The notes: generated by a model from the letters alone, not told the origin. A stretch of DNA of 64,000 nt from Taxillus chinensis (GCA_023512835.1 CM042089.1:13531759-13595758); one strand, 5' to 3'. Counted from the stretch's first letter, positions 34,152-47,152 are shown. A program made the numbers and translations.

Positions 34152-34289
34152 TTATGCAGAAATAATTGGAAAAGAGAGGCAAGAGTGGTAGCGAGGGAGG
34201 AAATTTGTACTCTTCTTCTGAGCCGTGGTAAGATTTAGATTCATCCACAGCTTCCTTAGTGGAGAGAGGAGAGAGTTAAGCCACCCCAT
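34152..34289 (-). pseudogene. Candidate 5' end of a small plant gene (copy 1)
   Basis: The minus-strand ATG at 34289 opens MGWLNSLLSPLRKLW, then TAQKKS, closing after 45 codons. The opening resembles a family of small uncharacterised plant proteins that I recall beginning MGWLxSLLSPLKKLW. Upstream on the same strand lies a CT-rich leader with a (CT)n run (34350-34382), typical of a plant 5' UTR. Beyond residue ~30 the resemblance is lost, so this is a first-exon remnant, a truncated gene or a changed isoform. Confidence 0.4.
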
Positions 34290-34349
34290 TTGGAGAAGGT
34301 GGGTGTGGCTCAAATGTTTGGAACGAAGGAGAGGTAATAGAGAAGAGCT

Positions 34350-34382
<33 letters not shown>
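34350..34382. repeat. (GA)n microsatellite
   Basis: About 16 GA units. The copy 2 allele (about 44395-44416) is shorter, one of the few differences in this half of the duplication. Confidence 0.95.
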
Positions 34383-34385
<3 letters not shown>

Positions 34386-34399
34386 GTGGGTTTGCTTGG

Positions 34400-35781
34400 G
34401 CAAAGGTAGAGTTCAGATTACTATTTTGCACCTTTCCACTTCCCTTGCAGCCCAATCATAATGAATCTCACATTTTTCTATCTTTGGTGAAATGTCCAGT
34501 CCGTAGTCTCTAATCTTGCTGCAGAAGGAGCCTTCCCACCAAATCTCTGTATCCCCCCTCTGGACTGACATTCCTTCTGCCTCAAGCCACATTAACTCTT
34601 GCCAAAAAAAAGTTTTTTTTTTTTTTGGTTTTGTTTTGTTTGGGGTACATATCGACACTAAATCAAGGCCTGTCATCGGTCAATTCCATTAAACCAGGTA
34701 ATACTCATATCAGATAATAATGCTGGGCCAGTGAGTCTGCGGATGCAATTTTCATTGTTTTAGGCCCATTAATAGTCTACTTATTTGTACAAGAAACGAT
34801 CCACTTGTACACTTCTGAATTGGGCTACTCTTAAAAACTAAGATTGGGCTCGAAGAAATTTGTGGAGGGAGACTAAATAAACCCACATATCCATTGATTA
34901 TCATGGAAAAGAAAAGAAAATAAGAAGTTATGATTAAAGTTACAACCGCCTGGGACCTGGAAATTAAAGTCAAAAATAAAGGAGCATTTCACAAACCCTA
35001 TTAAACCGGGTAATTAATTTTTAGTCTTTTATCAGTAAAAGTCAAAAGATAGTGCAGTCTTTGACCTTTGCCGATCTCTATCCCGAAAATCTAAGATGAT
35101 GCAGAAAGAAAACAAACCACTTGAGGAAATCAAACTAATGCCCTTTTTAGGACTCCAGTGCTGCAGTGCCCAAAACAGTCTCAGTACAAAAGCAGGTCAC
35201 TCCATCTCCATAATATATATGATATGGTTGACTTGACTTGATTCTTGGGACCTGATGGGTGGTAACTGGTACGGGGTTTTTGTTAGATGGGCATAGAGTA
35301 AGATTACTTTTTCGCATCAGTAGATTTGCCTGCTGTGTGCAATTGACGCTAAGTTTGGGTAAATTAAGGAAGGAAACATGGTGGAGAGGAAGAACAACTT
35401 GTCCTCGTATGGGATCTTCAAATTACTAAAATACAATAATTTGTTTTTTTGGAAGTAGGAGAGTACTAATTAAAACGCAGCTTCCTCACTTTCTTTCCAT
35501 GAGTACAAAGTCCGTAATGGGTATATTACTATATTTATTGGCAATTTTTAAATGGGAATTAACTATAGTTTTACATTTCCAAAGTTGCTTGCTGCCATTA
35601 GGGTTTGGCGTTGGAACATTATACGGGGTCCAAATAAAATAAAATGTTTTATCAGGCGTTGTTTGGCAACTTAATGCTGGGCAACAACCGCCATTATTAT
35701 ATCACTTTCCAATTCTGTACTGGGGAGGATGCAATTGGGTCTCCTGTCCTACTTAACTTTATATTGACAACTTCATAGCTA
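34400..35781. other. Unassigned sequence in copy 1
   Basis: Non-repetitive by eye and over 99% identical in copy 2. Short open frames occur on both strands but none shows a recognisable motif. Confidence 0.5.
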
Positions 35782-36036
35782 ATGCAATCATCAGTTTACG
35801 CCTACTTTTGCTTGAAACGGCTGCTTCAATTTGAATTTTATTCATCGTACGTCCATAGATATTCATGTTGTTCTTGCCCCTGCCTTTTACTTTTAGGTTT
35901 CGTTGCTTTGTGGCTGCTGTGTTCTATTTCAATCGTGACAGGCCAGCCAACTAGAACCCAAGTTCACGATGCCCTTTCACTTGGTGGCCCTGCACTAGCT
36001 AGTGTCAACCTTGTGCGCATTGCACATCCCACTTAA
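35782..36036 (+). CDS. Hypothetical 84-aa open frame with one hydrophobic helix (copy 1)
   Basis: ATG 35782 to TAA 36036. A Cys/Leu-rich segment (CPCLLLLGFVALWLLCSISI, about residues 32-51) could span a membrane. The frame is intact in copy 2 with one Pro-to-Leu change. No family is recognised, and in such a similar pair conservation says little about selection. Confidence 0.25.
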   Translation: MQSSVYAYFCLKRLLQFEFYSSYVHRYSCCSCPCLLLLGFVALWLLCSISIVTGQPTRTQVHDALSLGGPALASVNLVRIAHPT

Positions 36037-36826
36037 TTTACATGTATGCAATTTTTTGTAAATTTACATTAATTAATTTATAATTTACGACTTTCTAGCC
36101 ATTAAGATTGTCTCCTCAAATGCAACCTCAATGAAACGAGCCCATGAAAAAGAGACCATGACACACCATGCGGACTGACACTTTCTTATTTCAAGCTTTC
36201 ATGAAATGATTCAAATTTGAACCAAATTAATGAATTCAAAACCCCATCTCTTGAGCATGCATCTTTCCATCGATCGGGGGTTTACTTTGTTGAAATTTCC
36301 TCTTATATGCATGTTAAGCTCAAAGAATAACAAACATGGAGTGAAAAATCAAGAGAACACCTACTCGGAATGGTCGATCAAAGGTTCCAATGCCTCCCAA
36401 GTCGCCAAGGTTCCAAGCTCTCTTTAGCTCCTCAAACGCACGAACGCGATAAAGGTAATACGGAAGCTTCCTCTTTTCTCATCTATTTATATTATTTTCT
36501 ACCTATTTCTGATTAAAGACATTCAAAGTGATACTTGACCTCTCGGGGTCACGACTTTAAATAGAACTCAACACAATTAAAACGCTTGATATGACGAGCA
36601 TATCACTATCCAAATGTTTCTCAACCTAACTAGATCGCCAAAATACGAGGTTAACAAACAAACCTTCGAAAAGTCAAACTAATAAGCCTTTCTATCTCAT
36701 GTCCTAATTGATCTAAATACTATCAAAATTGCCACATCGATGACTACATTATTGTTCAAATATTTTCAGTCATTTAGACGATTATCTCTCGCCTCTACTC
36801 AAATACGAGTTCCTACAGACAATTAA

Positions 36827-38560
36827 TGATTTTCCTACATACAAGGATTCGTCGTTTAAATACTAAATGTTCTATTGCATGCCTTTCTTATAATCATAAT
36901 GAAATATACGCGACTTTAAATGGTGGAAAGTACTATTATACGGGTTATCGGCGATTTCTCAGATGTTAATCACAAGGTTTTAGGAGATAAAATTTATTTT
37001 ACGAAACTAAAGAATATAAGATACTTCCTATAATGTTATCCGGGATTTATGTGTTAATGCAAATTGAAGGTACTCGTACTTATCCATTGGGAAAGAAGAT
37101 GTATTCTTTTCAACATACCTTATCGGGAGGCATTATACATTTCATTGGCGAATTGACTTTACGACACTAAGCATAATGTTGTCAATAATATAATTGGTAC
37201 ATTGTTGAACCTGAAACTACCAAGAATAACTTGAAGGCATGTTAGACGTGAACCCAAGTCGTGAGCATACAGAGTGAACTTCATCCTATTCAACATGAGA
37301 ACAAATTATATATTCATATGCTTGCTTTACAATGAGTAATACTAAGAAAACTAGCATAACTATAGTATTAAAACATGTGAAAGTGCCATATGGATATGGC
37401 TCAAATTTCTCACAAGGATGTAAAATTGAAGAAAACAAAAATAATTAGGTTGAAAAACTCATGATATGTATGTTTTGATACAACGATCGCTTCCAACAAC
37501 ATCGAGAGTTTACCAAACATGTCAAGCTCCATTGATCAAATCGGGTGCCTATTTAGAGTCATATATTAAAAGGTTCTGCGACAACGGAAATTGGAATCTC
37601 AAATTATCGAAACTTTGTGCAAACTAACAACATTTCCTCCATCATTTTTCGCTATAATGATGCCCCTTTCGTCATCTACTCTGGCTATAAAGGTAAAGAC
37701 TTTTGGACTCATACATTATAGTGAATGTATTCTATAGAAGGGTTTAGTGTATGATATTTTGTATTATATTAACAATTTTTTTGTAACTAGTTGCACTCGT
37801 AGGTATCTTTTCGCCTTAAATCATATGGTGGCGTAAAGCTCTTCCCAACGGCCCAATTACGGGAGTGAAATGGAAGAGTGTATGACATTTTGTCCATGCT
37901 ATTTTAGACTCTATTGAGAAAGTGTGACTAGGATATAAGCACATCATTACGTATTGTTTAACAAGACGAAGTTCGGCCATTATTGGAGTATGCTTTCAAA
38001 CCAAGATGTTTTTAACCAATTATTGTTATAGATTACTAATAGGTTACACTCATTACTAGGATACATAAAGATTATCTAAAAATTAAAAAAATCATCACAT
38101 ATGCATAAACAAAACTCATAGAGACAAAAAAAACATAATGAGACATTTTCCGGGATAAGTTATGGATTAATGCAAAGTAAGTCTGATTGTCCCATCACTT
38201 ATTTATTTCACTAATATTTTATTATTACTTTATAATTTTATTTGTTTTGCCTAATTATAGGTTTTAATAGGAGATGTGAAGATTAGGTTTAAGTGTGAAG
38301 TAAAAGCCCTAGCCAAACACGTATAGAGACGAAGATTATGGTTTAAGTGACAGGGCTACGGTATGCCAAACACAAGTAGGAAAATTAAGATTTAAGTGGT
38401 CTGATATCAAATTTTAAAAGCCTGCTTTGAAAAAATACAAAAGAACACAAACATGGAATTGAAAGGTTTAAGTTAGGAGAGGCTCAAATATTACAGGAGT
38501 TTTAGTAGATATTATCGAGGTTATACACATTAACGGATGTGTGTCGTGGTCTTATTCAAA
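36827..38560 (+). pseudogene. Duplicated CACTA-1 transposase C-terminus (copy 2)
   Basis: Collinear with 26611-28395. The DUF4218 part (about 37490-37730) and DUF4216 start (about 38490-38560) remain alignable, but small indels break every frame. It is not capable of coding. Confidence 0.85.
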
Positions 38561-40439
38561 TGTGAATGGGTTTATATTAATTCTACATGCTACATCTTCA
38601 TCGATGTGAAATCCATTTTTCTAAGTGGTGATTGGAGTACACAATTGTGCCCAAACCCAAGACACCAATATCAAGGCAAATAATCAAATACCACAAGTTA
38701 AAGTTCTTCAGAAGTGGATCGTTTGTCCTTCCTTAAACGGGTACTAACGAACGAGACCTTTTAAAGCTATTAAGCTTAAAACCAATTCTATCGCCGGGAT
38801 GGCAAGGTTATCGGTCATTAGGTGGCACAAAACTTCATACAACTCAGATAGTTGATTCTTAACTAAAAGGTATGCCATGGTGCCTTTATTCAGTGTATGA
38901 TATATGAGGCGGCGAGTTAAGTCTCCTCTGCTTGCTCCATTATCCCTTCTATAATAAAAAATCATAGTTATTATTTTAAATCAACAAGTCGAAATCTCTG
39001 ACAGCCTATTTGTAGCCCTCTTAACTACAATAACTTACAATTTCAACGACGTACGATCTTAGGCGTTGTTGAAGATGGTCAGCCTCTTCCTTATTGCTAA
39101 TGTTTTTTTTAGACCGTTTGTTGTTGTGTACATATATATATTTATACTTCTTTAAATCTTTTGTTTTCGTTGCAGGTTTCAACATTTAATTAGCACTTAT
39201 AATTTTTATGATGTCAATTCAAGAAATATAATTTATTTTGATTAGTGTACATTTTTTATGTCAACCAACTTTTTAAAAATTCATTGAGTACCTAACTTAT
39301 TGTTACAACTTCACGAGGAGTCATAACCGGGCCTCTTGTAGAATACGTATTCATGCTTAAACATCAATGTAAAAATTAAAATTACTTTTTTATTGAGATA
39401 TGTATGAATAAATTAACCAAAAGTTGGCTCATGTTGAAATATTATAAATTTTGGATGTAATTGGAATATTTCTAATATTAATTTTAATTTCAAGGGTATA
39501 TTTCAAACCTCCAAATAGTCATTAAAATACCGAACCTTTCCCGATTATTCGCACAGCTTTAGCGTTTTTACACACTTCATGCCAAACCTCGCACGTGATC
39601 ATCAGTATCCAAGGTGGCGTTATTAGGTCGCGGCGTTTTGACCGCGGCTTATATGTGTAAACGCCGCAACGGGAAGGCATCCTAAAATGTCGCTATTATA
39701 GTCATTTTGTAAACGTGGACTAAACGCCACCGTATCGAGGCGTTTTGTAAAAGCCACGGAAACACCTTATGTTTGGTTTTTCATTGCATACTAATCTGAG
39801 CGTTTTTTAAAAGGACGCTTTATGCTAATGGCTGCGAGTGCTGCTTTCCCAATGTTGAGGCGTCGTAACGCCGCCAGTTTTAGTTTCATGTGTGAGTGGA
39901 GTTAATGTTACGGAAAAAGAGGGAAAAAAGGAGGTGAGGGGAACCAAAGAGACACTAAAAAAAAGGAGGGTGACTCCATGAATCGGATGCGTAGTAAGTG
40001 AAAGAGAGCAAGAGAGAGAGTATACGTGTCGAGGTGAAACTCACGAACGAAGAAAGAAGAAGAAGAATTAAGAAGAATTTCACAGACTTATAATTTTCCT
40101 TTAATGCCCGTGTTTAAGGAAAGTTTAAGTGTGAAGAAATCATGTGATAAATTTGGGCACTATTATAAAACAACATTCAAGACCATTATCTCAGGCAACA
40201 AAAAGGAAGCTTCAAATCGGTGGTCTAGCGCTTATCTAAGTTTCAATGATCTGTGCTGCCATCTTTCTATTTTAGCTCATTTGAGGTTGTTATCTCTTAA
40301 AATCCTATCCGGGTCCGGCTCGTAGGTTTATGGGATGGGTTTTTCATCATGTGGTTTCTTTGACGAAGATAATGATGATAATTTCGGGTATTTGAGAGAA
40401 TGATATTTGACTCCGCTTGCCTCAATCAGCCCTACTAAG

Positions 40440-40790
40440 TAAAGTGTGTCAGATATTCACTCCATCTCATGTCACGGCAGCAAGAGTCCCTTCTTCCAAG
40501 CTCTTCGGCAACTCCATAAACAATGTACATTTTTGGGGCCCATTTTGGTTTTAAATATTCTCGGGGCACTTACACGAAGGCTGGGATGCCTTAATTTCGG
40601 ATCTCAGTATTCTCAGTGGCGAAGCACCGTAAACTCATCATACAGGTCGTGGAAAGTACTCAAATTTATTATAAGGGGTAGCTGTGCTTACTACCTTTTT
40701 TCAGGCTATTGCTCTATCCATTAATTTCCATCCCACTCCCATAAATCTTCAACCAAATTAACGGCACAGCGAGTAGCATCCTCCACAACG
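40440..40790 (-). pseudogene. JMJ25-type demethylase fragment (copy 2)
   Basis: The diverged duplicate of 30290-30700. The minus strand still shows the stretch around [14 protein letters not shown] codons near 40490-40510 and the [15 protein letters not shown] region near 40500-40540, with more indels than copy 1. It has no independent coding potential. Confidence 0.65.
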
Positions 40791-43700
40791 TTCCGCCAAC
40801 CCATCGACTTCCGGAAATATGCTAGGCTCTCAAATCAGATCCTAAAACTCAGATAAAGATCCTAAAAATGTATTTCCATACTAGCTTATCATCCTTCGCT
40901 GCGTAAATGCACGTATGTATTAACTCTACCACCACTTACTTCTAGGATTTTCGGGAGGAGCAAGATGCCTTCTCAACAACAAACGCCCTAAACCGTTTTA
41001 CCCGAGATGCAAACATGACTTAATATTTTTCAATTTGGCCATCGAGTCCCAACCTTGCGAATGCTCTAATACGCCAACTCCCAATGCCGACAGTAAGCGC
41101 CGTCAGTAGCACCAGTGGAGTTCAGCCAAACCAATCAATGAGCCCCTTTTCCATTGGTGGCTATGCTCGGCTATAGTGGGGCACGCGAGGTAGAAGCAGT
41201 CTTAGATATATATAGATAGGGGAAGGTACCTTATTTATCGCTTCATCGTTTATGGCCACTCAACGTATCCAACCCTCAAGGATGTTCTTTAAATTGGGAT
41301 TGGTCGGTATTGTAATTTGCGGATTTCTCCTTCAAAAAAAAGAACGACGAGGAATAGTAAAAGAGCTGTTAGAATACAATAAAATAAAATGTTTTTTTTA
41401 AAATTGAATTTTATACCGAAATGTTTAAAAAAAAAAAAGTTTTAACAAACCTTTTTAAATTTTGATTTTAGTTGCTTCTATAAAGCCAAAAAAAACACTC
41501 AAAAATTCTTAAATCTTTGTTTCTCTTTTCTTAAGACTTAATTTTTTTAAACTACTTTTTTCTTTCTTGAAACCTTTTCTTTAAATTATTTTGAAAAGAA
41601 CTCTTTTAAAAAACTCTTTCTTTTTTTTTTTTACTCTTAAATTATCAAGGTTCTAAAATATACCAACCTTTATTTTCTTTTTATCATTGTTCTTAAACTT
41701 AGTCTTTAACAATTTCAAAACCTTTCAATGATGATGTTGAAGCTTAGAGCACATTGTCACGCCCGAACACCGTAGAGTCGGCGGGTGTCTTTCGTGGCAT
41801 AAGTATACGCTACTTTGCCGAGGGGCAAGGTGGAAAGCATAGCTAGTGCTGACGGGATACATTTATGGAAGTTCGTGTAGAGATCGACGGAACCCCCGGA
41901 GTTCGGACGTACAAACCCGATTAAATACAGTGGGGGTCTACGCCTTAGTCTTGAACCTAACGATGAAGAGGATATTTGACCATCCATACACAACCGGTCT
42001 GGGAACTTAAGTCGTTCTCCCCGATGAGCCCAACGCAGAGCGAAACCAAGTACATGTGTCCTGACGGTACGATTTCATCAAGCATCCACCATGGTGACCG
42101 AGTGTCGCACGGATGAAAACCTAAACCCGTGACAACGTGTTAGGTATAAATTAACTTTAACTAAAAAATTGCTAAAAGAAAGAAAATATCATCTCGGCTC
42201 TTCAATGCTAAGTAAATTTGACAAAATCTATTCTCGCCAAATTTGATAAGGCAAACTAGATCGCTATATGTTATTTTATTATTATTTTATTTTTCTTCAT
42301 TCCATTTGTATCACCTTTTCTTCTCTCCACATCTCCTATGCCTAACTATCCTCCTCCTCTTCCCATCTCTCCGATATGAGCTAGCTAGCGATCACTTCCA
42401 TCGTATATTCGCTAGTAGTTTCTCCGACTACTTGTTCGAGGACCTTGCCGACACCACTGACGACTTCAATGACCAGTTCAAAAGGTGGGAGTGCGACCAT
42501 TTACAAAAGCCCAAAGGAGCCTACAAATTGTTAGCAGTGGAAGTTAAGGAAAGGATTTGAGTTAGACAATAAATTTTGAGCATAGAGGCCGGGTTTGATT
42601 TGAGCTCATGTTCTTCTTCAAAACCCATCTCTCATAATAAGGATTTGGCATAAGAGAATTAACCCTTTGCTTAGCTAGGCCTCTCGTTCATCCGTTCTAT
42701 AGGTCCATTTTGCATTAAAATTTTATTCACCCATTTCATCTATTTTATTATATTAGTTTCAATCATTTTTCTTATTTTCTTCTCCCCAACACTTTTATTG
42801 GTTTTCTAATACTTTGCTATGTTTTTTCACTTTTAAACTTTCCTCATGAGCGAGAAAGAATGAAACGATATGACAAACATATATAAAAATAATATTTTAT
42901 TAAAATAGTTAAAAATATATTAAGCCATGTAACAAAAAAAGAGAAGCTAAATGTTATTAAGTAAATTTTTAAACTAAAATTTAACTAATGTGTAAATGCT
43001 CATAGAGCACTAGCATCGCTAACTCAATCGGTTTCTCTAAATTCACAATTTTAAACTACTTTTACTTTCCTATACAAATATACATCACAACAAATTCCCT
43101 AAATTAAACTCTATATTATTAAAATAATATTTTGTATCACTTATTTTATTTAATAATAATTTTTTTATAATTTAATATGAAATAAAAGCTAATGTTATAG
43201 GAAACGGAAAGAGAGAGGTAAGATAAAAAATTTAAATATAATTTTATAATCAGAGTGAATAAATAATACTTCCTAATATATCGAGAAATGCCTAGAAATT
43301 TAAAAAAAAAAATTAAATATAGAATATCTCGTTTTGAGGGTGAGCTTATATAGAAAATCTAGTGCTTTTATAATATTATTATAAATGCTTAATACAAAGT
43401 TACCAAGGTATGTGATTTGTAGTCACATGAAAATCATTTCGATGTCGTGTCAATTATTAAGTTATTAGTCAACTTCAAGTCCTCCTCGAAATCTGAAAAC
43501 AAATTCAAAGGCTAAAACCAGCCCTTAAAAAGGGGAAAAGAGCAGTAGCCAGTAGTGCAAATTGCGAAACAGTCACATGCTATAATTTATATCTCTCCCC
43601 AGTCCCCCCGTCTCCTCTCTCAACGTTGGCAAATACACATAATACAATTTTTTAAGAAACATGTCCTTAAATTTATCCGTGAGTCAAAGAACAAAAGACA

Positions 43701-44096
43701 CAAATACAACAATCTGAGGGCCTGCTGATTGTTTTACATATATTATGTACATGGTTGGATGTATTTTATGGCGTACACGCACGCGGATGAATATATAACA
43801 GCTAACGGCAGCCTTCACTCACTGTGTTAGTGGTAAAGATGGTACGTTTGACTCCACGAGTATTGACCAAAGGACGTGCACATCTTCATATTGGCAGGAT
43901 TTGACATCTTTATACAGTACGTATAACCCCCTCCCTGTAAAAATGGTTACAAAATGATGTTAGCATATGCGTACTTAAGCTCAAACAAAACAAGCCTGTC
44001 GATTTTGTTTTGTAAGAAGTTTTAACTTTTAAAGCGGGAGCTGGATGAAATTTATAAAGTGAAATTTCTGTTTAGCGTGAAGGAAATGTATGATTA

Positions 44097-44333
44097 TTAA
44101 TACAGCACATACAGCCATTGCGCAAAGAAAAGTAAAGATGATGGAGATTGATACAATATTGGTAAAGCATTAATGACAACTAGAGATACAGTATATTTTT
44201 TATGCAGAAATAATTGGAAAAGAGAGGCAAGAGTGGTAGCGAGGAGGAAATTTGTACTCTTCTTCTGAGCCGTGGTAAGATTTAGATTCATCCACAGCTT
44301 CCTTAGTGGAGAGAGAGAGTTAAGCCACCCCAT
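44097..44333 (-). pseudogene. Candidate small-gene 5' end (copy 2)
   Basis: The minus-strand ATG at 44333 opens MGWLNSLSPLRKLW, one Leu shorter than copy 1. A 1-bp deletion in a G/C run near 44242 shifts the frame after TNFL, so the frame runs on to 78 codons. The differing 3' ends suggest neither tail is under selection. Confidence 0.35.
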
Positions 44334-45814
44334 TTGGAGAAGGTGGGTGTGGCTCAAATGTTTGGAACGAAGGAGAGGTAATAGAGAAGAGCTCAAAGAG
44401 AGAGAGAGAGAGAGAGGCGGTGGGTTTGCTTGGGCAAAGGTAGAGTTCAGATTACTATTTTGCACCTTTCCACTTCCCTTGCAGCCCAATCATAATGAAT
44501 CTCACATTTTTCTATCTTTGGTGAAATGTCCAGTCCGTAGTCTCTAATCTTGCTGCAGAAGGAGCCTTCCCACCAAATCTCTGTATCCCCCTCTGACTGA
44601 CATTCCTTCTGCCTCAAGCCACATTAACTCTTGCCAAAAAAAAGTTTTTTTTTTTTTTGGTTTTGTTTTGTTTGGGGTACATATCGACACTAAATCAAGG
44701 CCTGTCATCGGTCAATTCCATTAAACCAGGTAATACTCATATCAGATAATAATGCTGGGCCAGTGAGTCTGCGGATGCAATTTTCATTGTTTTAGGCCCA
44801 TTAATAGTCTACTTATTTGTACAAGAAACGATCCACTTGTACACTTCTGAATTGGGCTACTCTTAAAAACTAAGATTGGGCTCGAAGAAATTTGTGGAGG
44901 GAGACTAAATAAACCCACATATCCATTGATTATCATGGAAAAGAAAAGAAAATAAGAAGTTATGATTAAAGTTACAACCGCCTGGGACCTGGAAATTAAA
45001 GTCAAAAATAAAGGAGCATTTCACAAACCCTATTAAACCGGGTAATTAATTTTTAGTCTTTTATCAGTAAAAGTCAAAAGATAGTGCAGTCTTTGACCTT
45101 TGCCGATCTCTATCCCGAAAATCTAAGATGATGCAGAAAGAAAAACAAACCACTCGAGGAAATCAAACTAATGCCCTTTTAGGACTCCAGTGCTGCAGTG
45201 CCCAAAACAGTCTCAGTACAAAAGCAGGTCACTCCATCTCCATAATATATATGATATGGTTGACTTGACTTGATTCTTGGGACCTGATGGGTGGTAACTG
45301 GTACGGGGTTTTTGTTAGATGGGCATAGAGTAAGATTACTTTTTCGCATCAGTAGATTTGCCTGCTGTGTGCAATTGACGCTAAGTTTGGGTAAATTAAG
45401 GAAGGAAACATGGTGGAGAGGAAGAACAACTTGTCCTCGTATGGGATCTTCAAATTACTAAAATACAATAATTTGTTTTTTTGGAAGTAGGAGAGTACTA
45501 ATTAAAAACGCAGCTTCCTCACTTTCTTTCCATGAGTACAAAGTCCGTAATGGGTATATTACTATATTTATTGGCAATTTTTAAATGGGAATTAACTATA
45601 GTTTTACATTTCCAAAGTTGCTTGCTGCCATTAGGGTTTGGCGTTGGAACATTATACGGGGTCCAAATAAAAAAAAATGTTTTATCAGGCGTTGTTTGGC
45701 AACTTAATGCTGGGCAACAACCGCCATTATTATATCACTTTCCAATTTTGTACTGGGGAGGATGCAATTGGGTCTCCTGTCCTACTTAACTTTATATTGA
45801 CAACTTCATAGCTA

Positions 45815-46069
45815 ATGCAATCATCAGTTTACGCCTACTTTTGCTTGAAACGGCTGCTTCAATTTGAATTTTATTCATCGTACGTCCATAGATATTCATG
45901 TTGTTCTTGCCCCTGCCTTTTACTTTTAGGTTTCGTTGCTTTGTGGCTGCTGTGTTCTATTTCAATCGTGACAGGCCAGCTAACTAGAACCCAAGTTCAC
46001 GATGCCCTTTCACTTGGTGGCCCTGCACTAGCTAGTGTCAACCTTGTGCGCATTGCACATCCCACTTAA
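45815..46069 (+). CDS. Hypothetical 84-aa open frame (copy 2)
   Basis: The duplicate of 35782-36036, with the residue after GQ changed from Pro to Leu. No family is recognised. Confidence 0.22.
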   Translation: MQSSVYAYFCLKRLLQFEFYSSYVHRYSCCSCPCLLLLGFVALWLLCSISIVTGQLTRTQVHDALSLGGPALASVNLVRIAHPT

Positions 46070-46567
46070 TTTACATGTATGCAATTTTTTGTAAATTTAC
46101 ATTAATTAATTTATAATTTACGACTTTCTAGCCATTAAGATTGTCTCCTCAAATGCAACCTCAATGAAACGAGCCCATGAAAAAGAGACCATGACACACC
46201 ATGCGGACTGACACTTTCTATTTCAAGCTTTCATGAAATGATTCAAATTTGAACCAAATTAATGAATTCAAAACCCCATCTCTTGAGCATGCATCTTTCC
46301 ATCGATCGGGGTTTACTTTGTTTATTTGTCTAGAAGGCCTAGTCATTGTGTCTACAATTTATATATATGCGATGCATATGCAAAATTTCTAGTTCCTTCA
46401 AATTCTTAAACCAGTATGAAGAGGTTATCTTGGTTTAAATACACTCGTTTGGACTCTAATGTTTTGGCAAGGTAGTTTCTGAACAGTTCTTTTTTTTTTC
46501 TTCTGAAAAAAAAACTACATAACCTATTTTTCATTTTAAAAATATTCAATGAATCTTTTGGTGTATG

Positions 46568-47152
46568 TATTAGAATCGGGCATGCATAAAAACCCGATAA
46601 GTCATTACGATATCGGCTCAGTCCGCTCGCCACATCGTCCCGCACGGCTTTTAAACGCGTCGTGACATTTAAAGTTTTCTTTCTTCTTATATATGCCTTA
46701 ACTTTCTCGTCCTTAAGCGACGTGGGACAAACATCCCAAAATCTCCCCTTGTCACATATCGATCGTATACCGGAGGTTGAGACACACCTACGAAAATGGG
46801 ATTTTTATTGTAACTCCCTCAATCCACGCCCTTTGTAGAGAGATCAAACCGGCTCGATATTAAAGTGACATCATAACCCGATACCGCCGCACTAACGGAC
46901 ACGCCGCTGATCACACAACGCCGAAGACTTTCGATATTACTAACACTTAACGGATAACAACGGACAACTGGCTCCGATACCAGCTTGTTAGAATCGGGCA
47001 TGAGTAAGCCCCATTAAGGCCACGACATCGTCCGCAGTCCGCCACATCGTCCGCACCGCTTTAAAACGCGTCATAACATTTAAAGCCTTCTTTCTTCTTA
47101 TATATGCCTTAACTTTTGTCTGTCCTAAAGAAGTGTGACAAACACCCCAACA
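46568..47152 (-). mobile_element. TRIM (miniature LTR retrotransposon), minus strand
   Basis: Two direct repeats of about 170 bp, at 46568-46741 and 46986-47152, flank a 244-bp interior. On the minus strand the 5' LTR begins TGTTGGGGTGTTTGTC and ends CCCGATTCTAACA. It is followed after 3 bp by a primer site (TGGTATCGGAGCCA; plus-strand 46969-46982), and the 3' LTR is preceded by a purine tract (AAGGGGAGAT; plus-strand 46742-46751). The LTR carries TATATAAG. There is no coding sequence. The flanks GTATG and AGATG match at only 3 of 5 positions. I found no 5S rRNA segment, so it is not Cassandra. Confidence 0.85.

Larger units (their letters stand above)
26073..36291. repeat. Tandem segmental duplication, copy 1 (10.2 kb)
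   Basis: It starts GAAATTTCC at 26073, inside the family B LTR, and ends TACTTTGTT at 36291, where copy 2 begins at once. It contains the right end of LTR B, the CACTA-1 transposase C-terminus, CACTA-like subterminal repeats, the demethylase fragment, an LTR-like fragment, and about 4 kb of other sequence. No target duplication or long homology is seen at the junction, so an end-joining or replication-slip origin is likelier than transposition. Confidence 0.95.
36292..46322. repeat. Tandem segmental duplication, copy 2 (10.0 kb)
   Basis: Collinear with 26073-36291. From 36292 to about 43400 it differs from copy 1 by frequent substitutions and 1-10 bp indels. From about 43460 to 46322 it is nearly identical. 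It ends TACTTTGTT and then continues into unique sequence (TATTTGTCTAGAAGG). Confidence 0.95.

Noticed and set aside
46568..47152. Cassandra-type TRIM with an embedded 5S rRNA promoter
   Set aside because: No 5S-like segment or internal RNA polymerase III boxes could be seen in either LTR.
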